Below are positions 42,360-52,662 of a stretch of 64,000 bases of DNA, in pieces (positions within the stretch are counted from its first letter, which is position 1; every line of letters begins with the position of its first letter). Source of the DNA: Halonotius roseus (GTDB lineage: Archaea > Halobacteriota > Halobacteria > Halobacteriales > Haloferacaceae). The notes beneath the pieces were generated by a model. The model searched no databases. It saw nothing but the letters and a program-made list of their open reading frames with translations, and had not been told where the DNA came from. The stretch is from assembly GCF_006861655.1 (NCBI RefSeq), contig NZ_SESI01000002.1, positions 310,001 to 374,000 of the forward strand. The letters run 5' to 3'. A program made the position numbers and the translations under genes.

Positions 42360-43268
42360 TCAGACGCCGCGGCCCTGCAGCTTTTCATCCTCGTCGAGAT
42401 CGACATTCGCCTGCCCGCGCATCCCCTTGCCGGGATCTTTGGCAATCTCCTTCAGCGTCTCGGGGTCGTCGTAGTTGGTGACCGCCTCAACGATCGACGA
42501 GCCCATCGCCGGCGGGTTTTCCGCACCGAAGATGCCGGAGCCGACGAAGATGCCGTCACAGCCGAGCTGCATCATCAGCGCGGCGTCAGCGGGCGTGGCG
42601 ATCCCGCCGGCGGCAAAGTTGACCACGGGGAGCCGGCCCATCTCGGCGGTCTCGTGGACGAGCTCCCGCGGCGCGCCGTGTTCGCGGGCCCACTCGTCGC
42701 GCTCCTCGTAGGCCATCCCGGTGAGCTTGCCGATCGATCGCTGGATGTTGCGCTGGTGGGTGACCGCCTGGTTCACGTCGCCGGTGCCGGCCTCGCCCTT
42801 GGTGCGGATCATCGCCGCGCCCTCATCGATCCGGCGGAGAGCTTCTGGGAGATTTCGGGCTCCGCAGACGAACGGTGCGGTGAACTCCTCCTTGTCGATG
42901 TGGTAGCGGTCGTCGGCTTGGGTGAGCACCTCGCTTTCGTCGATCATATCCGCGCCCGCCGCTTCGAGAATCTGTGCCTCGGCGGTGTGGCCGATCCGGC
43001 ATTTGCCCATCACCGGGATCGAGACCTCCTCGGCGACCGCTTCGAGCGCGCCGGGGTCGGCCATCCGGGCGACGCCGCCGCGTTTGCGGATGTCGGCGGG
43101 GACGGATTCGAGATGCATCACCGCGACCGCGCCGGCGTCCTCGGCGATCCGGGCCTGTTCGCGGTTGACGACATCCATGATGACGCCGCCTTTCTGCATC
43201 TGTGCGAAGCCGCGTTTGACCAGCGACGTGCCACGCCGCAGCGTCTCTAAATCGGTTGCCTCTGTCAT
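42360..43268 (-). CDS. pdxS: Pyridoxal 5'-phosphate synthase lyase subunit (PdxS)
   Basis: 302 aa TIM barrel that makes PLP from ribose 5-phosphate, glyceraldehyde 3-phosphate and ammonia delivered by PdxT. Motifs: [20 protein letters not shown] near residue 14, [21 protein letters not shown] near 48 (Schiff-base Lys region), [15 protein letters not shown] near 148 and [18 protein letters not shown] near 210. pdxT is not in the window. A TATA-like GTTAAGTG (minus, ~43290) fits a leaderless ATG at 43266-43268. Confidence 0.97.
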   Translation of the reverse strand: MTEATDLETLRRGTSLVKRGFAQMQKGGVIMDVVNREQARIAEDAGAVAVMHLESVPADIRKRGGVARMADPGALEAVAEEVSIPVMGKCRIGHTAEAQILEAAGADMIDESEVLTQADDRYHIDKEEFTAPFVCGARNLPEALRRIDEGAAMIRTKGEAGTGDVNQAVTHQRNIQRSIGKLTGMAYEERDEWAREHGAPRELVHETAEMGRLPVVNFAAGGIATPADAALMMQLGCDGIFVGSGIFGAENPPAMGSSIVEAVTNYDDPETLKEIAKDPGKGMRGQANVDLDEDEKLQGRGV

Positions 43269-43392
43269 ATATGTGGTTGGGGACGAACGCACTTAACGGG
43301 TGTTTTTTTGCAGGTAGCGAGGCAGACAGGAAGTAATAGTCCAAACAGAAGCCGGTCGTTTTCAGATGATCTCTCGTAGCGGTAACAAGATC

Positions 43393-43875
43393 TCAGGGCG
43401 GATTTGTCGCGTCGTTGAGGCCGTCGAAGGTGTCGTTGGCGTAGGCGTATCGCCAGCGTTGGAGAATCGCTCGCGTGACAAGGCCGATCTCAGAAACCGT
43501 AATACAGGACGGCACAACGGGTCGGCTGGGAGCGTCAGGTGGTGGATGGAAGTGTCGTTTCGGCGCGTCGGGTTTCGGGTGGCAATCAAACCGGAAGTTT
43601 CGATCCAGATCGTCGGTGTAGTGCGCTGCGTAGTTTCCGGTCAGACTCCACCGGATATCGATCCGAGCAGTTGCTGCGTCCCCGACGCCATCTGACAGCG
43701 CGACCGAGAGTGTCTGTGGATTCAGTGGATCATCCAGTGTCGCTGTCGTGACCAGCGGCTCCTGTTCAACGAACAGGTCTCGGATCTCGCGTAACGCTCC
43801 CGCGTCGGTGGGGCCAAACACCTCGGACTGCTCGGCTGGCTGAGAAGGCTGAGAGCGTTCCTCGTCAGTGGTCAT
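43393..43875 (-). CDS. TumE/DUF6516-like putative toxin
   Basis: 160 aa. The middle contains YAAHYTDDLDRNFRFDCHPK and then RHFHPPPDAPSRP, the pattern of a YxxDD...F(R)YD...H.H module seen in the TumE/DUF6516 toxin group; the first ~45 residues are polar and the last ~35 helical (VTRAILQRWRYAYAND). It overlaps the upstream winged-helix gene by 4 bp (ATGA), the usual antitoxin-then-toxin order. Family assignment is by pattern memory; it could be another haloarchaeal DUF. The pair sits between secY and pdxS. Confidence 0.55.
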   Translation of the reverse strand: MTTDEERSQPSQPAEQSEVFGPTDAGALREIRDLFVEQEPLVTTATLDDPLNPQTLSVALSDGVGDAATARIDIRWSLTGNYAAHYTDDLDRNFRFDCHPKPDAPKRHFHPPPDAPSRPVVPSCITVSEIGLVTRAILQRWRYAYANDTFDGLNDATNPP

Positions 43876-44483
43876 ACGATGGCTGAGGTGTCGTCGTTGC
43901 CATCGTCGCCGCTGTCCGTGCTGGTAAGCTGCCCGGTATGACTCGCTTCACCGATTGCGAGTGCTGCTTGGGCGAGTGCGAGATTGCGGCGCGTCGTTTG
44001 CCACTCCGTGAGGAGCGCGCCGTCGTCGCTGTCTGCGTCATCAACAGACAGGTCACGGGCAAATTCCTCGGGGGAATCGACACCGTGTTCCTCGCGCCAC
44101 TGCTGTATCTGTCGCTTCATGTCGGCGATCCCGGCGGCGATCTCCTCGGGGGTCTGTTCCGAAAGCAGCGACTGTGCGTGGTCGGTGACAATGGCCGTTT
44201 CCGATCGTCGATACTGCGTCGTCTGTCCGTCCTGCGATGTTGTCACCGCCCCAGTATTCACGAGCGTTCGTAGGTGCTTTCGTGCTGTCGTCGGCGAGAC
44301 GCGAGCCCGGTCGGCGATCTGTGCCGCAGACACCGGATCGTAGACCCGGCGGATGCTCTCATAGACGCGCTCGAAGGGTGTCGTCTCCGCAACCCAGTCG
44401 TCAACGACGACATCGTTCACGTCACGCTGGTCGGTGCCGCCATCAAGACGGATTCGGGAAGACGGGGCTGGGGCCTCGGTCAT
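43872..44483 (-). CDS. Winged-helix regulator/antitoxin-like protein (DUF7342-like)
   Basis: 203 aa. HTH at residues ~38-90: FERVYESIRRVYDPVSAAQI, then RARVSPTTARKHLRTLVNTG and a wing TTSQDGQTTQYRRSE. Helical C-terminal region (EEIAAGIADMKRQIQQWREE). I associate this with DUF7342, found with TumE-like partners in haloarchaea. The start at 44481-44483 is backed by ATTATTATGC on the minus strand at 44508-44517, 25-34 nt upstream; the longer frame to 44609 is rejected. Confidence 0.7.
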   Translation of the reverse strand: MTEAPAPSSRIRLDGGTDQRDVNDVVVDDWVAETTPFERVYESIRRVYDPVSAAQIADRARVSPTTARKHLRTLVNTGAVTTSQDGQTTQYRRSETAIVTDHAQSLLSEQTPEEIAAGIADMKRQIQQWREEHGVDSPEEFARDLSVDDADSDDGALLTEWQTTRRNLALAQAALAIGEASHTGQLTSTDSGDDGNDDTSAIV

Positions 44484-44617
44484 GATGGTTCTCCCAATGT
44501 GGGCGAAGCATAATAATCTGCGGGCCAGTATATTGATTCTCTGAGAGACCACGAGAGCGGTGTTTGGTTCAAACAGCTGATAAACAACCCCCGAGACGCA
44601 CCGCTCCACACTGTGAG

Positions 44618-44632
44618 AGAAAATAAAACCGC
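44618..44632 (-). terminator. T-rich terminator after secY
   Basis: On the minus strand GGTTTTATTTTCTCTC follows the secY stop by about 17-30 nt. Archaeal termination commonly uses such U-tracts. It marks the end of the long ribosomal protein operon. Confidence 0.5.
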
Positions 44633-44648
44633 CGCGAGAGAGGATTTC

Positions 44649-46130
44649 CTACTCGTTGCCGAACATCTGGCGCATCATCGGATGCATCTCCATCAGCTGC
44701 TCCTCGGCGATCTCCTCGTACAGCTTGTACGTGATTGAGACCGTCAGCAGCAGCCCAGTACCAGAGACGTTCCCGATGGTGCCGAGCATGTTCGCCATCA
44801 CCGCAAGCAGCCCGACCAGCGCGCCGCCGATGACGGTCACCTGCGGGATGTACCGCTCCATGACCTTCTCGACGACCTGCGGGTTCCGCCGGAAGCCGGG
44901 GATCTGCATCCCAGAGTCTTGAATCTGCTCGGCCGTTGCCTCCGGGCCCATCCCGGTGGTTTCGACCCAGAAGATCGCAAAGATCGCGCCGCCGATGATC
45001 ATGAACGTCAGATCAACGGCAACACGGAGACCGATCTGCCAGGGCTCGTTGGGGACTGCGAAGGCAAACCACATCCAGTCCTGTCTGGACTGAACCGGTG
45101 CCATGTAGTAGAACAGCCCGCCGATGACCTGACTCCCGGTTTCGGTGGTCTGGTACTGTCCCAGCCACGCCGGGAGCTCTCCGAGCTGACTGTAGAGGAT
45201 CTGACCGATGAACTGGATGTTCGCCTGCAGGGCCCGCACGAGGATCATCGGCAGGACGCTGGCGTAGATCAGCTTCACCGGGAACCGGCCACGCGCCCCG
45301 CGGACGCGGGTGTGGCTCAGCGGGATCTCGACCCGAACCGATTCGGCGTAGACGACGATCACGAAGATCAACAGCGTCGTGAAGATCGCCAGAATACTCC
45401 CCGGATCGAACAGGAGACTCTGGAACCACTGGCCCGTAAACGTCGGGCCAAGCGTGAGGTCACCAAAGAGGATCCCATACCAGCTCGCAATGATCCCGGT
45501 TGTCGTGCCGAGACCCGGCCAGCTGAGGATCCCGCCGATCAGCTGTTGGCTCACGCCGGCGATAATGAAGAGGCCGACACCGGAGCCGACCCCCCATTTG
45601 CTGACGATCTCATCCAAAAACAGGATGAGAATCCCGCCAACGAACACCTGCGCGAAGATGATCAGCTGCACCCCGAAGGTGCCGACGCCCAGCGACTGGC
45701 CGAGGGCTTGGTTCGCCGGGAGGAAGCCACCACTGAACACCATCGGCGCGGCGGTCAGCGCGGTCATCACGACGACAAGGAACTTCTGGAGGCCCTGATA
45801 GAGGATCTGATCGCGTGGATCATTATCCGTATCCAGGCCCAGGAGGTTCGCCCCGCCAAGCAGTTGCAGGACAATCGAGGCGGTGACAATCGGGCCGATC
45901 CCGACCTGCAGGATCGAGCCCTGCCCGCCGGCGATAATCGAGCGGAACTGTCCAAAGATGTCGCTGCCTTGGCCACCCAAGCCGAACAGCTGGATGTTCG
46001 TCAGGAAGAAGTACACCATGAGGACACTCGCGGTCCACAGGAGCTTCCGTTTGAACGGCACGTGGCCTTCCGGCCGTGCCACTGTCGGCATGCGGGTGAG
46101 AACCGGTTCGGCGGCCTCCTTCCAACCCAT
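44649..46130 (-). CDS. secY: Preprotein translocase subunit SecY
   Basis: 493 aa, ten transmembrane helices, the channel of the Sec translocon. Starts MGWKEAAEPVLTRMPTVARP; the plug/TM2 region has GSDIFGQFRSIIAGGQGSIL; the cytosolic loop before TM8 has RVEIPLSHTRVRGARGRFPV and the C-terminal loop has QIQDSGMQIPGFRRNPQVVE. Last gene of the spc-type operon, 3 bp after uL15. SecE and SecG are elsewhere. Confidence 0.97.
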   Translation of the reverse strand: MGWKEAAEPVLTRMPTVARPEGHVPFKRKLLWTASVLMVYFFLTNIQLFGLGGQGSDIFGQFRSIIAGGQGSILQVGIGPIVTASIVLQLLGGANLLGLDTDNDPRDQILYQGLQKFLVVVMTALTAAPMVFSGGFLPANQALGQSLGVGTFGVQLIIFAQVFVGGILILFLDEIVSKWGVGSGVGLFIIAGVSQQLIGGILSWPGLGTTTGIIASWYGILFGDLTLGPTFTGQWFQSLLFDPGSILAIFTTLLIFVIVVYAESVRVEIPLSHTRVRGARGRFPVKLIYASVLPMILVRALQANIQFIGQILYSQLGELPAWLGQYQTTETGSQVIGGLFYYMAPVQSRQDWMWFAFAVPNEPWQIGLRVAVDLTFMIIGGAIFAIFWVETTGMGPEATAEQIQDSGMQIPGFRRNPQVVEKVMERYIPQVTVIGGALVGLLAVMANMLGTIGNVSGTGLLLTVSITYKLYEEIAEEQLMEMHPMMRQMFGNE

Positions 46131-46133
46131 GTA

Positions 46134-46616
46134 TTAGTCCTCGTCAGAGTCGTCGTTTACATCTTCCGCTTTCTGGCCTGCCTCGGTGAGCTCCGCCGCG
46201 CCGCCGGCGTCCTCGATGAGCGCGACCGCGTCGGCACTGAAGGCGTCGGCGGTGACGACCAGCTCGTTGCGAACCTGGCCGTCGCCGAGCACCTTCACCA
46301 CGTCAACGTCGTGGCCGGCATCGGCAACATCGCGGGCGTCGATGACGTAGGCGTCACCGTCGGTCTCCGCGACGTCGTCGGCCGCCAGCAGTGCGGCGTC
46401 CTCATCGAGCTTCTGGACGCTGATCTCCGCAACCGAATCTTGCAGCGAATCCGGCCGCGTGAAGCCGTGTTTGCCGATCGGCTCGTAGTTGTGGAACTCG
46501 TGTTTGTCACGGCCCGCGCGACCGCGGCCGCCACGGTGGCCGGCACCGCGCCGGTTTTTGTGGGAGCCGCCGCTGTGGGTGCGGGAGCCGCGCTGTCTGC
46601 GTTTTTTCGATCCCAT
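46134..46616 (-). CDS. rpl15: Ribosomal protein uL15
   Basis: 160 aa. Very basic Gly-rich N-terminus (MGSKKRRQRGSRTHSGGSHK, RRGAGHRGGRGRAG) typical of uL15, then an acidic C-terminal domain with DAGGAAELTEAGQ. The start overlaps the uL30 stop (TAATG). The acidic last residues (DVNDDSDED) are a halophilic trait. Confidence 0.96.
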   Translation of the reverse strand: MGSKKRRQRGSRTHSGGSHKNRRGAGHRGGRGRAGRDKHEFHNYEPIGKHGFTRPDSLQDSVAEISVQKLDEDAALLAADDVAETDGDAYVIDARDVADAGHDVDVVKVLGDGQVRNELVVTADAFSADAVALIEDAGGAAELTEAGQKAEDVNDDSDED

Positions 46617-47080
46617 TATCGCATCGCCTCCAGGAGCGCGTCGATATCCTCGGTCTCATGCGTACCGAGCTGGCCGCCCTCGACGACCGGGTGTTTGATC
46701 CCGTCGTGACCGCCGCGTGGCGGGTGGAGACGGACAACCGGTGCCAGGCCTTCGTCGCGGAGTGTCGTCTCCTCGGCGACGAGAGCCTCGGCAAGCGCGT
46801 CGACATCGGCGTAGTCGGTGTTGTCGGCGACCCACGCGTCGTCAACGTCACCGTCGCCCTCGGCGGGCTCGCCGCGGCGACTGAGCAGCGTGGCCACCGT
46901 CTCGACGCTCGGTTCGCCGAAGGCAACGTAATCGTTGACCTTCGTGATCATGCCGCGGTAGGTGTCGGTCTCCGGGACAAACGTGACGTGGTTCGTGCTG
47001 TGAAGATTCAGCATCTTCAGGGTGTCACGCACGTCCTGAGACATGTTGACCTCGCCGCGGAGCTGAACGATCGCCTGCAT
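46616..47080 (-). CDS. rpl30: Ribosomal protein uL30
   Basis: 154 aa, archaeal long form. [20 protein letters not shown], then LNLHSTNHVTFVPETDTYRG and NDYVAFGEPSVETV; the C-terminal archaeal extension has RLHPPRGGHDGIKHP. It overlaps uL15 and adjoins uS5 (shared base at 47080). Confidence 0.96.
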   Translation of the reverse strand: MQAIVQLRGEVNMSQDVRDTLKMLNLHSTNHVTFVPETDTYRGMITKVNDYVAFGEPSVETVATLLSRRGEPAEGDGDVDDAWVADNTDYADVDALAEALVAEETTLRDEGLAPVVRLHPPRGGHDGIKHPVVEGGQLGTHETEDIDALLEAMR

Positions 47081-47727
47081 TATTCGTTGGCCTCCTGTTG
47101 GACGGCTTGCGCGCGCTGTGGTGTCCGCGCCTCGCCGGCGTTCTCCAAGGCGTTGTAGGTTGCCTTGGCGAGATTGAGCGTCGTCCGGGTGTTGCCGTGA
47201 GACTGTGTCCAGGCGTCCTGGACGCCGGCCAGCTCAAGGATGTTCCGGACGGTTTCGGCTGCCGCCAGCCCGAGGCCCTGTGGGGCGGGCTTGATCTGGA
47301 CGGTCACCGAGCCGGCCTTCCCTTCGGCGTTGCGGGTCAGGGAGTTGACGCCACCGGCGGAGTCCTCCCAGGATCCCGAGCCGCGGTCGACCTTGATGAT
47401 GTTCAGTTTGGCAACGTCGATGGCCTTCTCGATCGCGCCGCCGACCTGCTCGTCGCGGGCCTGGGCGTAGCCGAGATAGCCGTCGCGGTTGCCGATGACA
47501 CAGACACAGCGGAACTTGACCCGGCGACCCGAGTCGGTCATCCGCTGAACCATGTTGATGTCAAGCACCTCATCTTCCAGCCCCGGGAGGAGCTGGTCGA
47601 CGAGTTCGGGCTCCTTCAGCGGAAGCCCGGACTCCATGGCCTGATCCATCGTCGTGATATCGCCGTCCTGTACCTTGCGGCCGAGCCGCGTGCGCGGTTC
47701 CCAGCCGTCGTTGTTACTTTGGCTCAT
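47080..47727 (-). CDS. rps5: Ribosomal protein uS5
   Basis: 215 aa. [20 protein letters not shown] near residue 67 and [14 protein letters not shown] are the dsRBD-like S5 N-domain motifs; [20 protein letters not shown] near 148 is the C-domain. The ATG overlaps uL18 by 4 bp. Confidence 0.97.
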   Translation of the reverse strand: MSQSNNDGWEPRTRLGRKVQDGDITTMDQAMESGLPLKEPELVDQLLPGLEDEVLDINMVQRMTDSGRRVKFRCVCVIGNRDGYLGYAQARDEQVGGAIEKAIDVAKLNIIKVDRGSGSWEDSAGGVNSLTRNAEGKAGSVTVQIKPAPQGLGLAAAETVRNILELAGVQDAWTQSHGNTRTTLNLAKATYNALENAGEARTPQRAQAVQQEANE

Positions 47728-48278
47728 ACGTCCTCCTGCAGTGTCTCAAGCACATCGTCGAAGTGCTCGGGTAGTTCCGTGGCGTCGAACTCCCCGCTGT
47801 ACAGCGGCTCGTCGAGCTGCTCGGCGTAGTCGGCGATATGCTCGCCGCGATTACGCGACCAGTCGGCCAACACGTCGTCGCTGTGGGGGATTTCGAGACC
47901 CGCGTCGATCGCTCCTTCCTGTACCGAAAACACCTTGTTACCCGGCGTCGCCGTTCGCAGCCCGATGTCGAGGACGGCCTCGTCGTGGCCCTCCGCGACA
48001 GCGCGGCTACCAAGCAAAAAGCCGGTCAGATACGCGCTGGGAACGTTTCCCGTGGGGGCCTCCCAGCCGTAGTCGTCGAGCTCCTCGCTTGTGGCGGCGA
48101 CGTGGGTGATATCGCCGTTGGGGCCGGTCGTGATCAGCTGCGCCCTGACGTGGCTGTTGCTCGTCCGGGCGACCAGACGGGGATCACCGGATTTCAACAG
48201 GCGCAACCGTTGGTGGTAATCAGTGCGGCCCTCACGGCGGCGGCGCATCGGCACGCTGTATCGTGGTCCAGTTGCCAT
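47724..48278 (-). CDS. rpl18: Ribosomal protein uL18
   Basis: 184 aa, 5S rRNA-binding. Starts [20 protein letters not shown], then [20 protein letters not shown] and [17 protein letters not shown]. Overlaps uS5, and its start shares one base with the eL19 stop at 48278. Confidence 0.97.
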   Translation of the reverse strand: MATGPRYSVPMRRRREGRTDYHQRLRLLKSGDPRLVARTSNSHVRAQLITTGPNGDITHVAATSEELDDYGWEAPTGNVPSAYLTGFLLGSRAVAEGHDEAVLDIGLRTATPGNKVFSVQEGAIDAGLEIPHSDDVLADWSRNRGEHIADYAEQLDEPLYSGEFDATELPEHFDDVLETLQEDV

Positions 48279-48736
48279 TATGCGTTCACCTCAATGCCGT
48301 AATTCGTTCGCACGTACGCTTCCAGCCGGTCGACACTCTCAAACTCGCCACCGCTGGCTTTGTTGTACAGCTCGCGGTACTGTGTTCGATCGATCGTTCC
48401 CTCCTCACGAAGCTCCTTGAGGCGGGCGCGCTGGGCGCGAATCCGTGCAACCCAGTCGTCCTTCCGTGCCTCGCGGGCCCCGGATTTCCCTTTGCGGGAG
48501 CCGGCCCCGGTCTGGTGGCCGTAGGAACGCTTTTCGGCGCGTTCGCGGGCTCGGCCACGGGAGTTCGTCTTTGCGTCTTTCGCACGAATGATCCCCTCGT
48601 CGACGAGCTCGCGGATGTCGTCGCGGGTGATCGCTTCGGCGATCTCTTCTTGTTCGCCGGGATCGAGCCAGACGCGGTTTTCGCCGACATCGAGGATGTC
48701 AGCGGCCAGCCGCTTCTGGGAACCAAGATCAGTCAT
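48278..48736 (-). CDS. rpl19e: Ribosomal protein eL19
   Basis: 152 aa. [60 protein letters not shown] and the [10 protein letters not shown] region are diagnostic of eL19, an archaeal/eukaryotic protein. Overlaps the 3' end of eL32 by 8 bp. Confidence 0.96.
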   Translation of the reverse strand: MTDLGSQKRLAADILDVGENRVWLDPGEQEEIAEAITRDDIRELVDEGIIRAKDAKTNSRGRARERAEKRSYGHQTGAGSRKGKSGAREARKDDWVARIRAQRARLKELREEGTIDRTQYRELYNKASGGEFESVDRLEAYVRTNYGIEVNA

Positions 48737-49448
48737 CGGATTCGACCTCCACTTCGATGTAGGTTGGGTTCAGCACGCGGATCTCCTCGTCTTCACAGAT
48801 CTCCTCGATCCGTTCGCGCTTTCGCTCGCCGACCTTGCTGGCGATCCGCACCGCTTGGGTGTCGCCATCAACATCGTCGAGGTCGTCGGTGTTGTGGACA
48901 CGGACTTCCTCGAAGCCGCTGGGGTGGAGCCCGCGGGCGGCTTTCGGCGATCGGAACCCGGGGGCGACCTTCGGCCCGCGGCTCTTCATGCCGCGTCGCT
49001 GTTTCGAGAGGGTACCACGCGGGCGACGCCAGGATTCCGGCGTGCGCTTTTTCATGTGGTAGTCCTGTCGCTTGAAGGCGGGTTTGCCCTCGCGTCGTTT
49101 TTGCTGTAGGGCCGATTCGGTCTCCTCGTCGAGCTCGGGTGTCTTGTCGGCGTGACCGCGGGCCCGAAGCTCGGTTTCGACATCCTCGTCGGGTTCGGCC
49201 TCCTCGGCCTCTTCCTCGGTGTCGTCTTCGACCTCGGCCTCGGTCTCCTCGCTGACCTCAAGGTCGCCGACGCCGGCTTTGATCCGCGCCGCAAGCGCGT
49301 TGCCAACGCCGTCGACCTCGCTGAGCTCGCCCTGGCTGGCGGCCTGGATGTCCTCGACGGACTCGTAGCCGGCCGCACGCAGCGCGTCGGCCTTCGAGGG
49401 GCCGACACCGCTGATGTCCTCCAGTGTTTCGGGGGTGTCGTCAGCCAT
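48729..49448 (-). CDS. rpl32e: Ribosomal protein eL32 with N-terminal helix-hairpin-helix extension
   Basis: 239 aa. The eL32 core is residues ~110-235 ([40 protein letters not shown]). Before it lies a helix-hairpin-helix unit ([35 protein letters not shown]) and a Glu-rich linker, an extension I know from haloarchaeal eL32. ATG at 49446-49448 chosen; a GTG at 49457 would overlap the uL6 stop. Confidence 0.93.
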   Translation of the reverse strand: MADDTPETLEDISGVGPSKADALRAAGYESVEDIQAASQGELSEVDGVGNALAARIKAGVGDLEVSEETEAEVEDDTEEEAEEAEPDEDVETELRARGHADKTPELDEETESALQQKRREGKPAFKRQDYHMKKRTPESWRRPRGTLSKQRRGMKSRGPKVAPGFRSPKAARGLHPSGFEEVRVHNTDDLDDVDGDTQAVRIASKVGERKRERIEEICEDEEIRVLNPTYIEVEVESDD

Positions 49449-49449
49449 C

Positions 49450-49989
49450 TCAGGCACCTCCTGCCTTCGCCGGCTTCTCGACGATGTAAACCCCGTCCTG
49501 GAAGACGCGGTTGTCCTTGTCGGTGACCTTGGTGAGCTGTTCGATATCGGCGGCGGTCTGCCCGACAGCCTCCTTGTCAGAGCCCGTCAGGGTGATCTCC
49601 TCGCCGTCGATCTGTACGTCCGTGTCGCCGCGGATCGGCGTCCGTCGGGCTGCCTTCTCCCCGAGGAAGTTCTCGATGACGACTTCGTCGCCTTCGACAT
49701 CGACCTGCATCGGGAAGTGAGCGTAGTGGACTTCCATCTTGTACTCCCAGCCGTCGGTGACGCCGTGAACCATGTTGCGAACGTGGCTCTCGAAGGTGCC
49801 GACCGTCGCGGTGGTCTTGGCGTCCTCGGCGTCGGTCGAGATGACGACTTCGCCGTCATCGACGCTAACGTCGATATCGGGGTACCAGAGGCGGCGTGAG
49901 ACGCTGCCGTCCGGCCCCTCGACGGTGAGGTCGAGATGATCGACCGTCGCCGAAACCTCGTCCGGAAGTGTGATTGTTGTACTGGTCAT
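49450..49989 (-). CDS. rpl6: Ribosomal protein uL6
   Basis: 179 aa. Two L6 repeats: [20 protein letters not shown] and [20 protein letters not shown] in the first, [20 protein letters not shown] in the second, and the conserved [12 protein letters not shown] end. Start ATG at 49987-49989, two bases after the uS8 stop region, rather than the frame extension to 50121. Confidence 0.96.
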   Translation of the reverse strand: MTSTTITLPDEVSATVDHLDLTVEGPDGSVSRRLWYPDIDVSVDDGEVVISTDAEDAKTTATVGTFESHVRNMVHGVTDGWEYKMEVHYAHFPMQVDVEGDEVVIENFLGEKAARRTPIRGDTDVQIDGEEITLTGSDKEAVGQTAADIEQLTKVTDKDNRVFQDGVYIVEKPAKAGGA

Positions 49990-49991
49990 TG

Positions 49992-50384
49992 TTAGTAGAC
50001 GTATGCGATCACCTGGCCACCGATGCCCTGTTCGCGGGCCTCGTAGTGGCTCATGACGCCGTGGCTCGTTGTGACGATGAGAGAGCCGTAATCGCGGGCC
50101 GGGAGGAACCGCTTCTCCCATTTCTCATAGCCGTCTGCCCCAACCGAATACCGGGGCTTGACGATGCCACACTCGTTGATCGCGCCTTTCAGTTCGACCT
50201 CGAACTCGCCGGCTTTGCCGTTGTCGACGAACTCGAAGCCGTCGATGTATCCTCGGTCGTAGAAGACCTCAAGGATCGAGCCGATCGTGTTCGAGGCGGG
50301 CTGTACGGTGATACCGAGATGGCCGACACTTTCGGCGTTATCGATGCCGGAAAGCGCGCTGGCCAGTGGATCGTTGCCTGCCAT
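49992..50384 (-). CDS. rps8: Ribosomal protein uS8
   Basis: 130 aa. [40 protein letters not shown] and the C-terminal [20 protein letters not shown] are the S8 hallmarks. Confidence 0.97.
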   Translation of the reverse strand: MAGNDPLASALSGIDNAESVGHLGITVQPASNTIGSILEVFYDRGYIDGFEFVDNGKAGEFEVELKGAINECGIVKPRYSVGADGYEKWEKRFLPARDYGSLIVTTSHGVMSHYEAREQGIGGQVIAYVY

Positions 50385-50386
50385 AG

Positions 50387-50578
50387 TTAGCTGTACTTCC
50401 TGAATCCCATATCGCGGGCGACCTCACGGAAACACTGCCGACAGAGGTTGATGTCGTACTTCCCGACAAGCCCCTGTTTGCGCTCACACCGCCGGCATTC
50501 GAGCTGCTGGCCGGTCTCGGTGTCGGCGACCTCCGTGGTCTCCTCGCTGTCGTCGCTTGTCTGTTCGCTCTGGCTCAT
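50387..50578 (-). CDS. rps14: Ribosomal protein uS14, zinc-binding type
   Basis: 63 aa. [20 protein letters not shown] plus [16 protein letters not shown]: four Cys for one zinc. An acidic, Glu/Thr-rich extension of ~25 residues precedes the core, which is longer than in most archaea. Four-base overlap with uL5. Confidence 0.95.
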   Translation of the reverse strand: MSQSEQTSDDSEETTEVADTETGQQLECRRCERKQGLVGKYDINLCRQCFREVARDMGFRKYS

Positions 50579-51099
50579 TCGTCGACCTCCACGCTGTATT
50601 CGGATTCGAGGTACGCCACTGCGTCCTCGGGGGTCATCCGATGGTTGGACGGGATCGACCGCGTCTCCCGATCACGTTTCGAGATCCGGTAGCCCGGCCG
50701 GACGAGCGTGACGGTCACGTCAAGCCCGTAGATGCCGATCTGTGGATCGTACTCCTGGCTCGGGAACTCCGTGTGTTCGGCGATCCCGAAGCTGACGTTG
50801 CCGGTGTCGTCGAACTGACTTGCGGAGAGATCAGCCAGCGGCAACGCGGTCTCCAGGAAGGCCTCGGCGTCCTCGTCGCGGAGCGTCGTCTTCGCGCCGA
50901 TCGGATCGCCCTCGCGGATGTCGTAGGCCTGGACGGTCTGTTTGGCGAGCGTGCGAACGCTCTCCTGACCGGTGATCTCTTCGAGGATCTCCTGGGCGTT
51001 CTGCAGTTCACGCCCGCCCTCGCCGACGCCCATGTGGACGACGACCTTCTCGATCCGCGGCTGGCGCATCGGGTGGAACTCTGCTGCTGACTCGCTCAT
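50575..51099 (-). CDS. rpl5: Ribosomal protein uL5
   Basis: 174 aa, binds 5S r[63 protein letters not shown] and the [11 protein letters not shown] region fit archaeal uL5. Overlaps eS4 by 4 bp. Confidence 0.96.
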   Translation of the reverse strand: MSESAAEFHPMRQPRIEKVVVHMGVGEGGRELQNAQEILEEITGQESVRTLAKQTVQAYDIREGDPIGAKTTLRDEDAEAFLETALPLADLSASQFDDTGNVSFGIAEHTEFPSQEYDPQIGIYGLDVTVTLVRPGYRISKRDRETRSIPSNHRMTPEDAVAYLESEYSVEVDE

Positions 51100-51908
51100 T
51101 CAGCATCAGCCTCCTCGTCTGCGTCGTCGGCCTCGTCGGCAGCCTCATCGTCGGCTGCGTCGTCAGCATCGTCCGCGCCAGCAGCAGCGTCGCTGCCGGC
51201 GGCGAACTCGCTGTCGGCGTCGACGAAGTTCTCGTCGATGACGACGACGTACTCCTCGACCGTCTCGAAGCCGCCGCTCTCGTTGTTCGCGTACACCGTG
51301 TTGGAGCCGCTACCCTGCGTGACAACGATCTCGTCGATCTCGCCGATGTCGCCGGCGTGTTGGCCGTCGACAGCGGTGACGAGCGCGCCCTCCTCGTAGG
51401 TGAAGTGGGCGACGATCGATTTGTCGTCGTTGTCGATGACAAGCGAATCGTTCGTCGCGTACTCGCCGGCATCCTCGACGCGGATGTTGGTGCCGTCGTG
51501 GAGCGTCAGCTGGAAGTCGCCACCGGTGACCTGCTCCTTGCGGTCGATCTTTCCGAGGCGGCTACCGGCTGCGTCGCCGTCGATCGGCGTCAGCGCGAGC
51601 CGGCCACCCTCATCGGGGAAGACCCGGTAATACTCCTCGCGTTCGGTGAAGGCGATGATGTCGAACATGCCGATCGGTCGGCGTTCGTCGCTGATCGCAT
51701 CGCCGTTGACGAGGATCGAATCCTGGTTGAGCGCGTAGCGCGCTTCCTTCTTCGAGTCAACGTAGCCCAGCACGTCCCGCAGCAACACGAGCAGCGGCAC
51801 CCCGTCTTCGCCGTGGGGGCCAGCCCCTGCTTTGACCGTGTACTTCTCGGTCTTCCGCTCGACCGGCCACGAGTTCGGCACTGAGAGCCGTTTCTGGTGG
51901 TTGCTCAT
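51096..51908 (-). CDS. rps4e: Ribosomal protein eS4
   Basis: 270 aa. [40 protein letters not shown] (S4 RNA-binding domain) and [14 protein letters not shown] are eS4 features; a KOW-like segment [13 protein letters not shown] follows. The last ~45 residues are an Ala/Asp/Glu tail, much longer than in non-halophiles. Overlaps uL24 by 4 bp. Confidence 0.95.
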   Translation of the reverse strand: MSNHQKRLSVPNSWPVERKTEKYTVKAGAGPHGEDGVPLLVLLRDVLGYVDSKKEARYALNQDSILVNGDAISDERRPIGMFDIIAFTEREEYYRVFPDEGGRLALTPIDGDAAGSRLGKIDRKEQVTGGDFQLTLHDGTNIRVEDAGEYATNDSLVIDNDDKSIVAHFTYEEGALVTAVDGQHAGDIGEIDEIVVTQGSGSNTVYANNESGGFETVEEYVVVIDENFVDADSEFAAGSDAAAGADDADDAADDEAADEADDADEEADAE

Positions 51909-52267
51909 TCGCTATCCTCCTCGCCGCGGAGCCGCGCCTCACGGCGTTCGTCCTCAAGATCCAGCGTGGTCACGGTGACGTTGCTGGCATCGAGCGGCCG
52001 GGGAACCTCCTCCCCGTCGGCTTTCTCGATGGTCACGTCTTCGACGTGAATGACGGCGTCCTTGAGGTCGACAGTGAGAACTTCACCCTCGGTGCCGGCG
52101 AAATCGCCGCGCTGCACCTCGACGGTGTCGCCCGCGTTGACGCGGACGCTGCGGCGCTCGTACTCCTCGCGGAGGTCGCTCGACAACGGGGCCATGACCT
52201 GCTTGTGTCGCTCGTGGAGCGACGCGGTCGCGTCGGCCTGTCGCTGTTTGTGTGGTTGTGTCGTCAT
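51905..52267 (-). CDS. rpl24: Ribosomal protein uL24
   Basis: 120 aa. [20 protein letters not shown] and [20 protein letters not shown] (KOW motif) identify it. The ATG at 52265-52267 overlaps the uL14 stop; the open frame continues to 52606 but that part is antisense-like read-through of uL14. Confidence 0.95.
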   Translation of the reverse strand: MTTQPHKQRQADATASLHERHKQVMAPLSSDLREEYERRSVRVNAGDTVEVQRGDFAGTEGEVLTVDLKDAVIHVEDVTIEKADGEEVPRPLDASNVTVTTLDLEDERREARLRGEEDSE

Positions 52268-52662
52268 ACGATCATACTCGCCGTGGATGCGATGCTCCCG
52301 AAGCGTTCGGCGACTTCGCGTGCGATGGGCCCCTTGATGTCGGTGCCGCGGGGCTCCTCGTTTTCGTCGATGAGGACGGCCGCGTTGTCCTCGAACTTCA
52401 TGCGAATGCCGTCGGGTCTGCGGATCGGCTTGCGCTGGCGGACGACGACCGCCTCCAGCACCTGCCGCCGCATTTCGGGCGTGCCCTTGGTGACCGAGAC
52501 AGTCACCTTGTCGGCAAGCCCGGCTTTGGGGTGTCGATTCTTCGTGCCGGAGTAGCCAGCCACGCTGATGACGCGCAGTTCGCGCGCCCCACTGTTGTCG
52601 GCACACGTGATCAGCGAGCCCTTTTCGAGGCCTTGGGTCACGTCAGCTTTGAGGGCCTCCAT
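52264..52662 (-). CDS. rpl14: Ribosomal protein uL14
   Basis: 132 aa. [40 protein letters not shown] and [20 protein letters not shown] are strong L14 motifs. Its start shares a base with the uS17 stop. Confidence 0.97.
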   Translation of the reverse strand: MEALKADVTQGLEKGSLITCADNSGARELRVISVAGYSGTKNRHPKAGLADKVTVSVTKGTPEMRRQVLEAVVVRQRKPIRRPDGIRMKFEDNAAVLIDENEEPRGTDIKGPIAREVAERFGSIASTASMIV

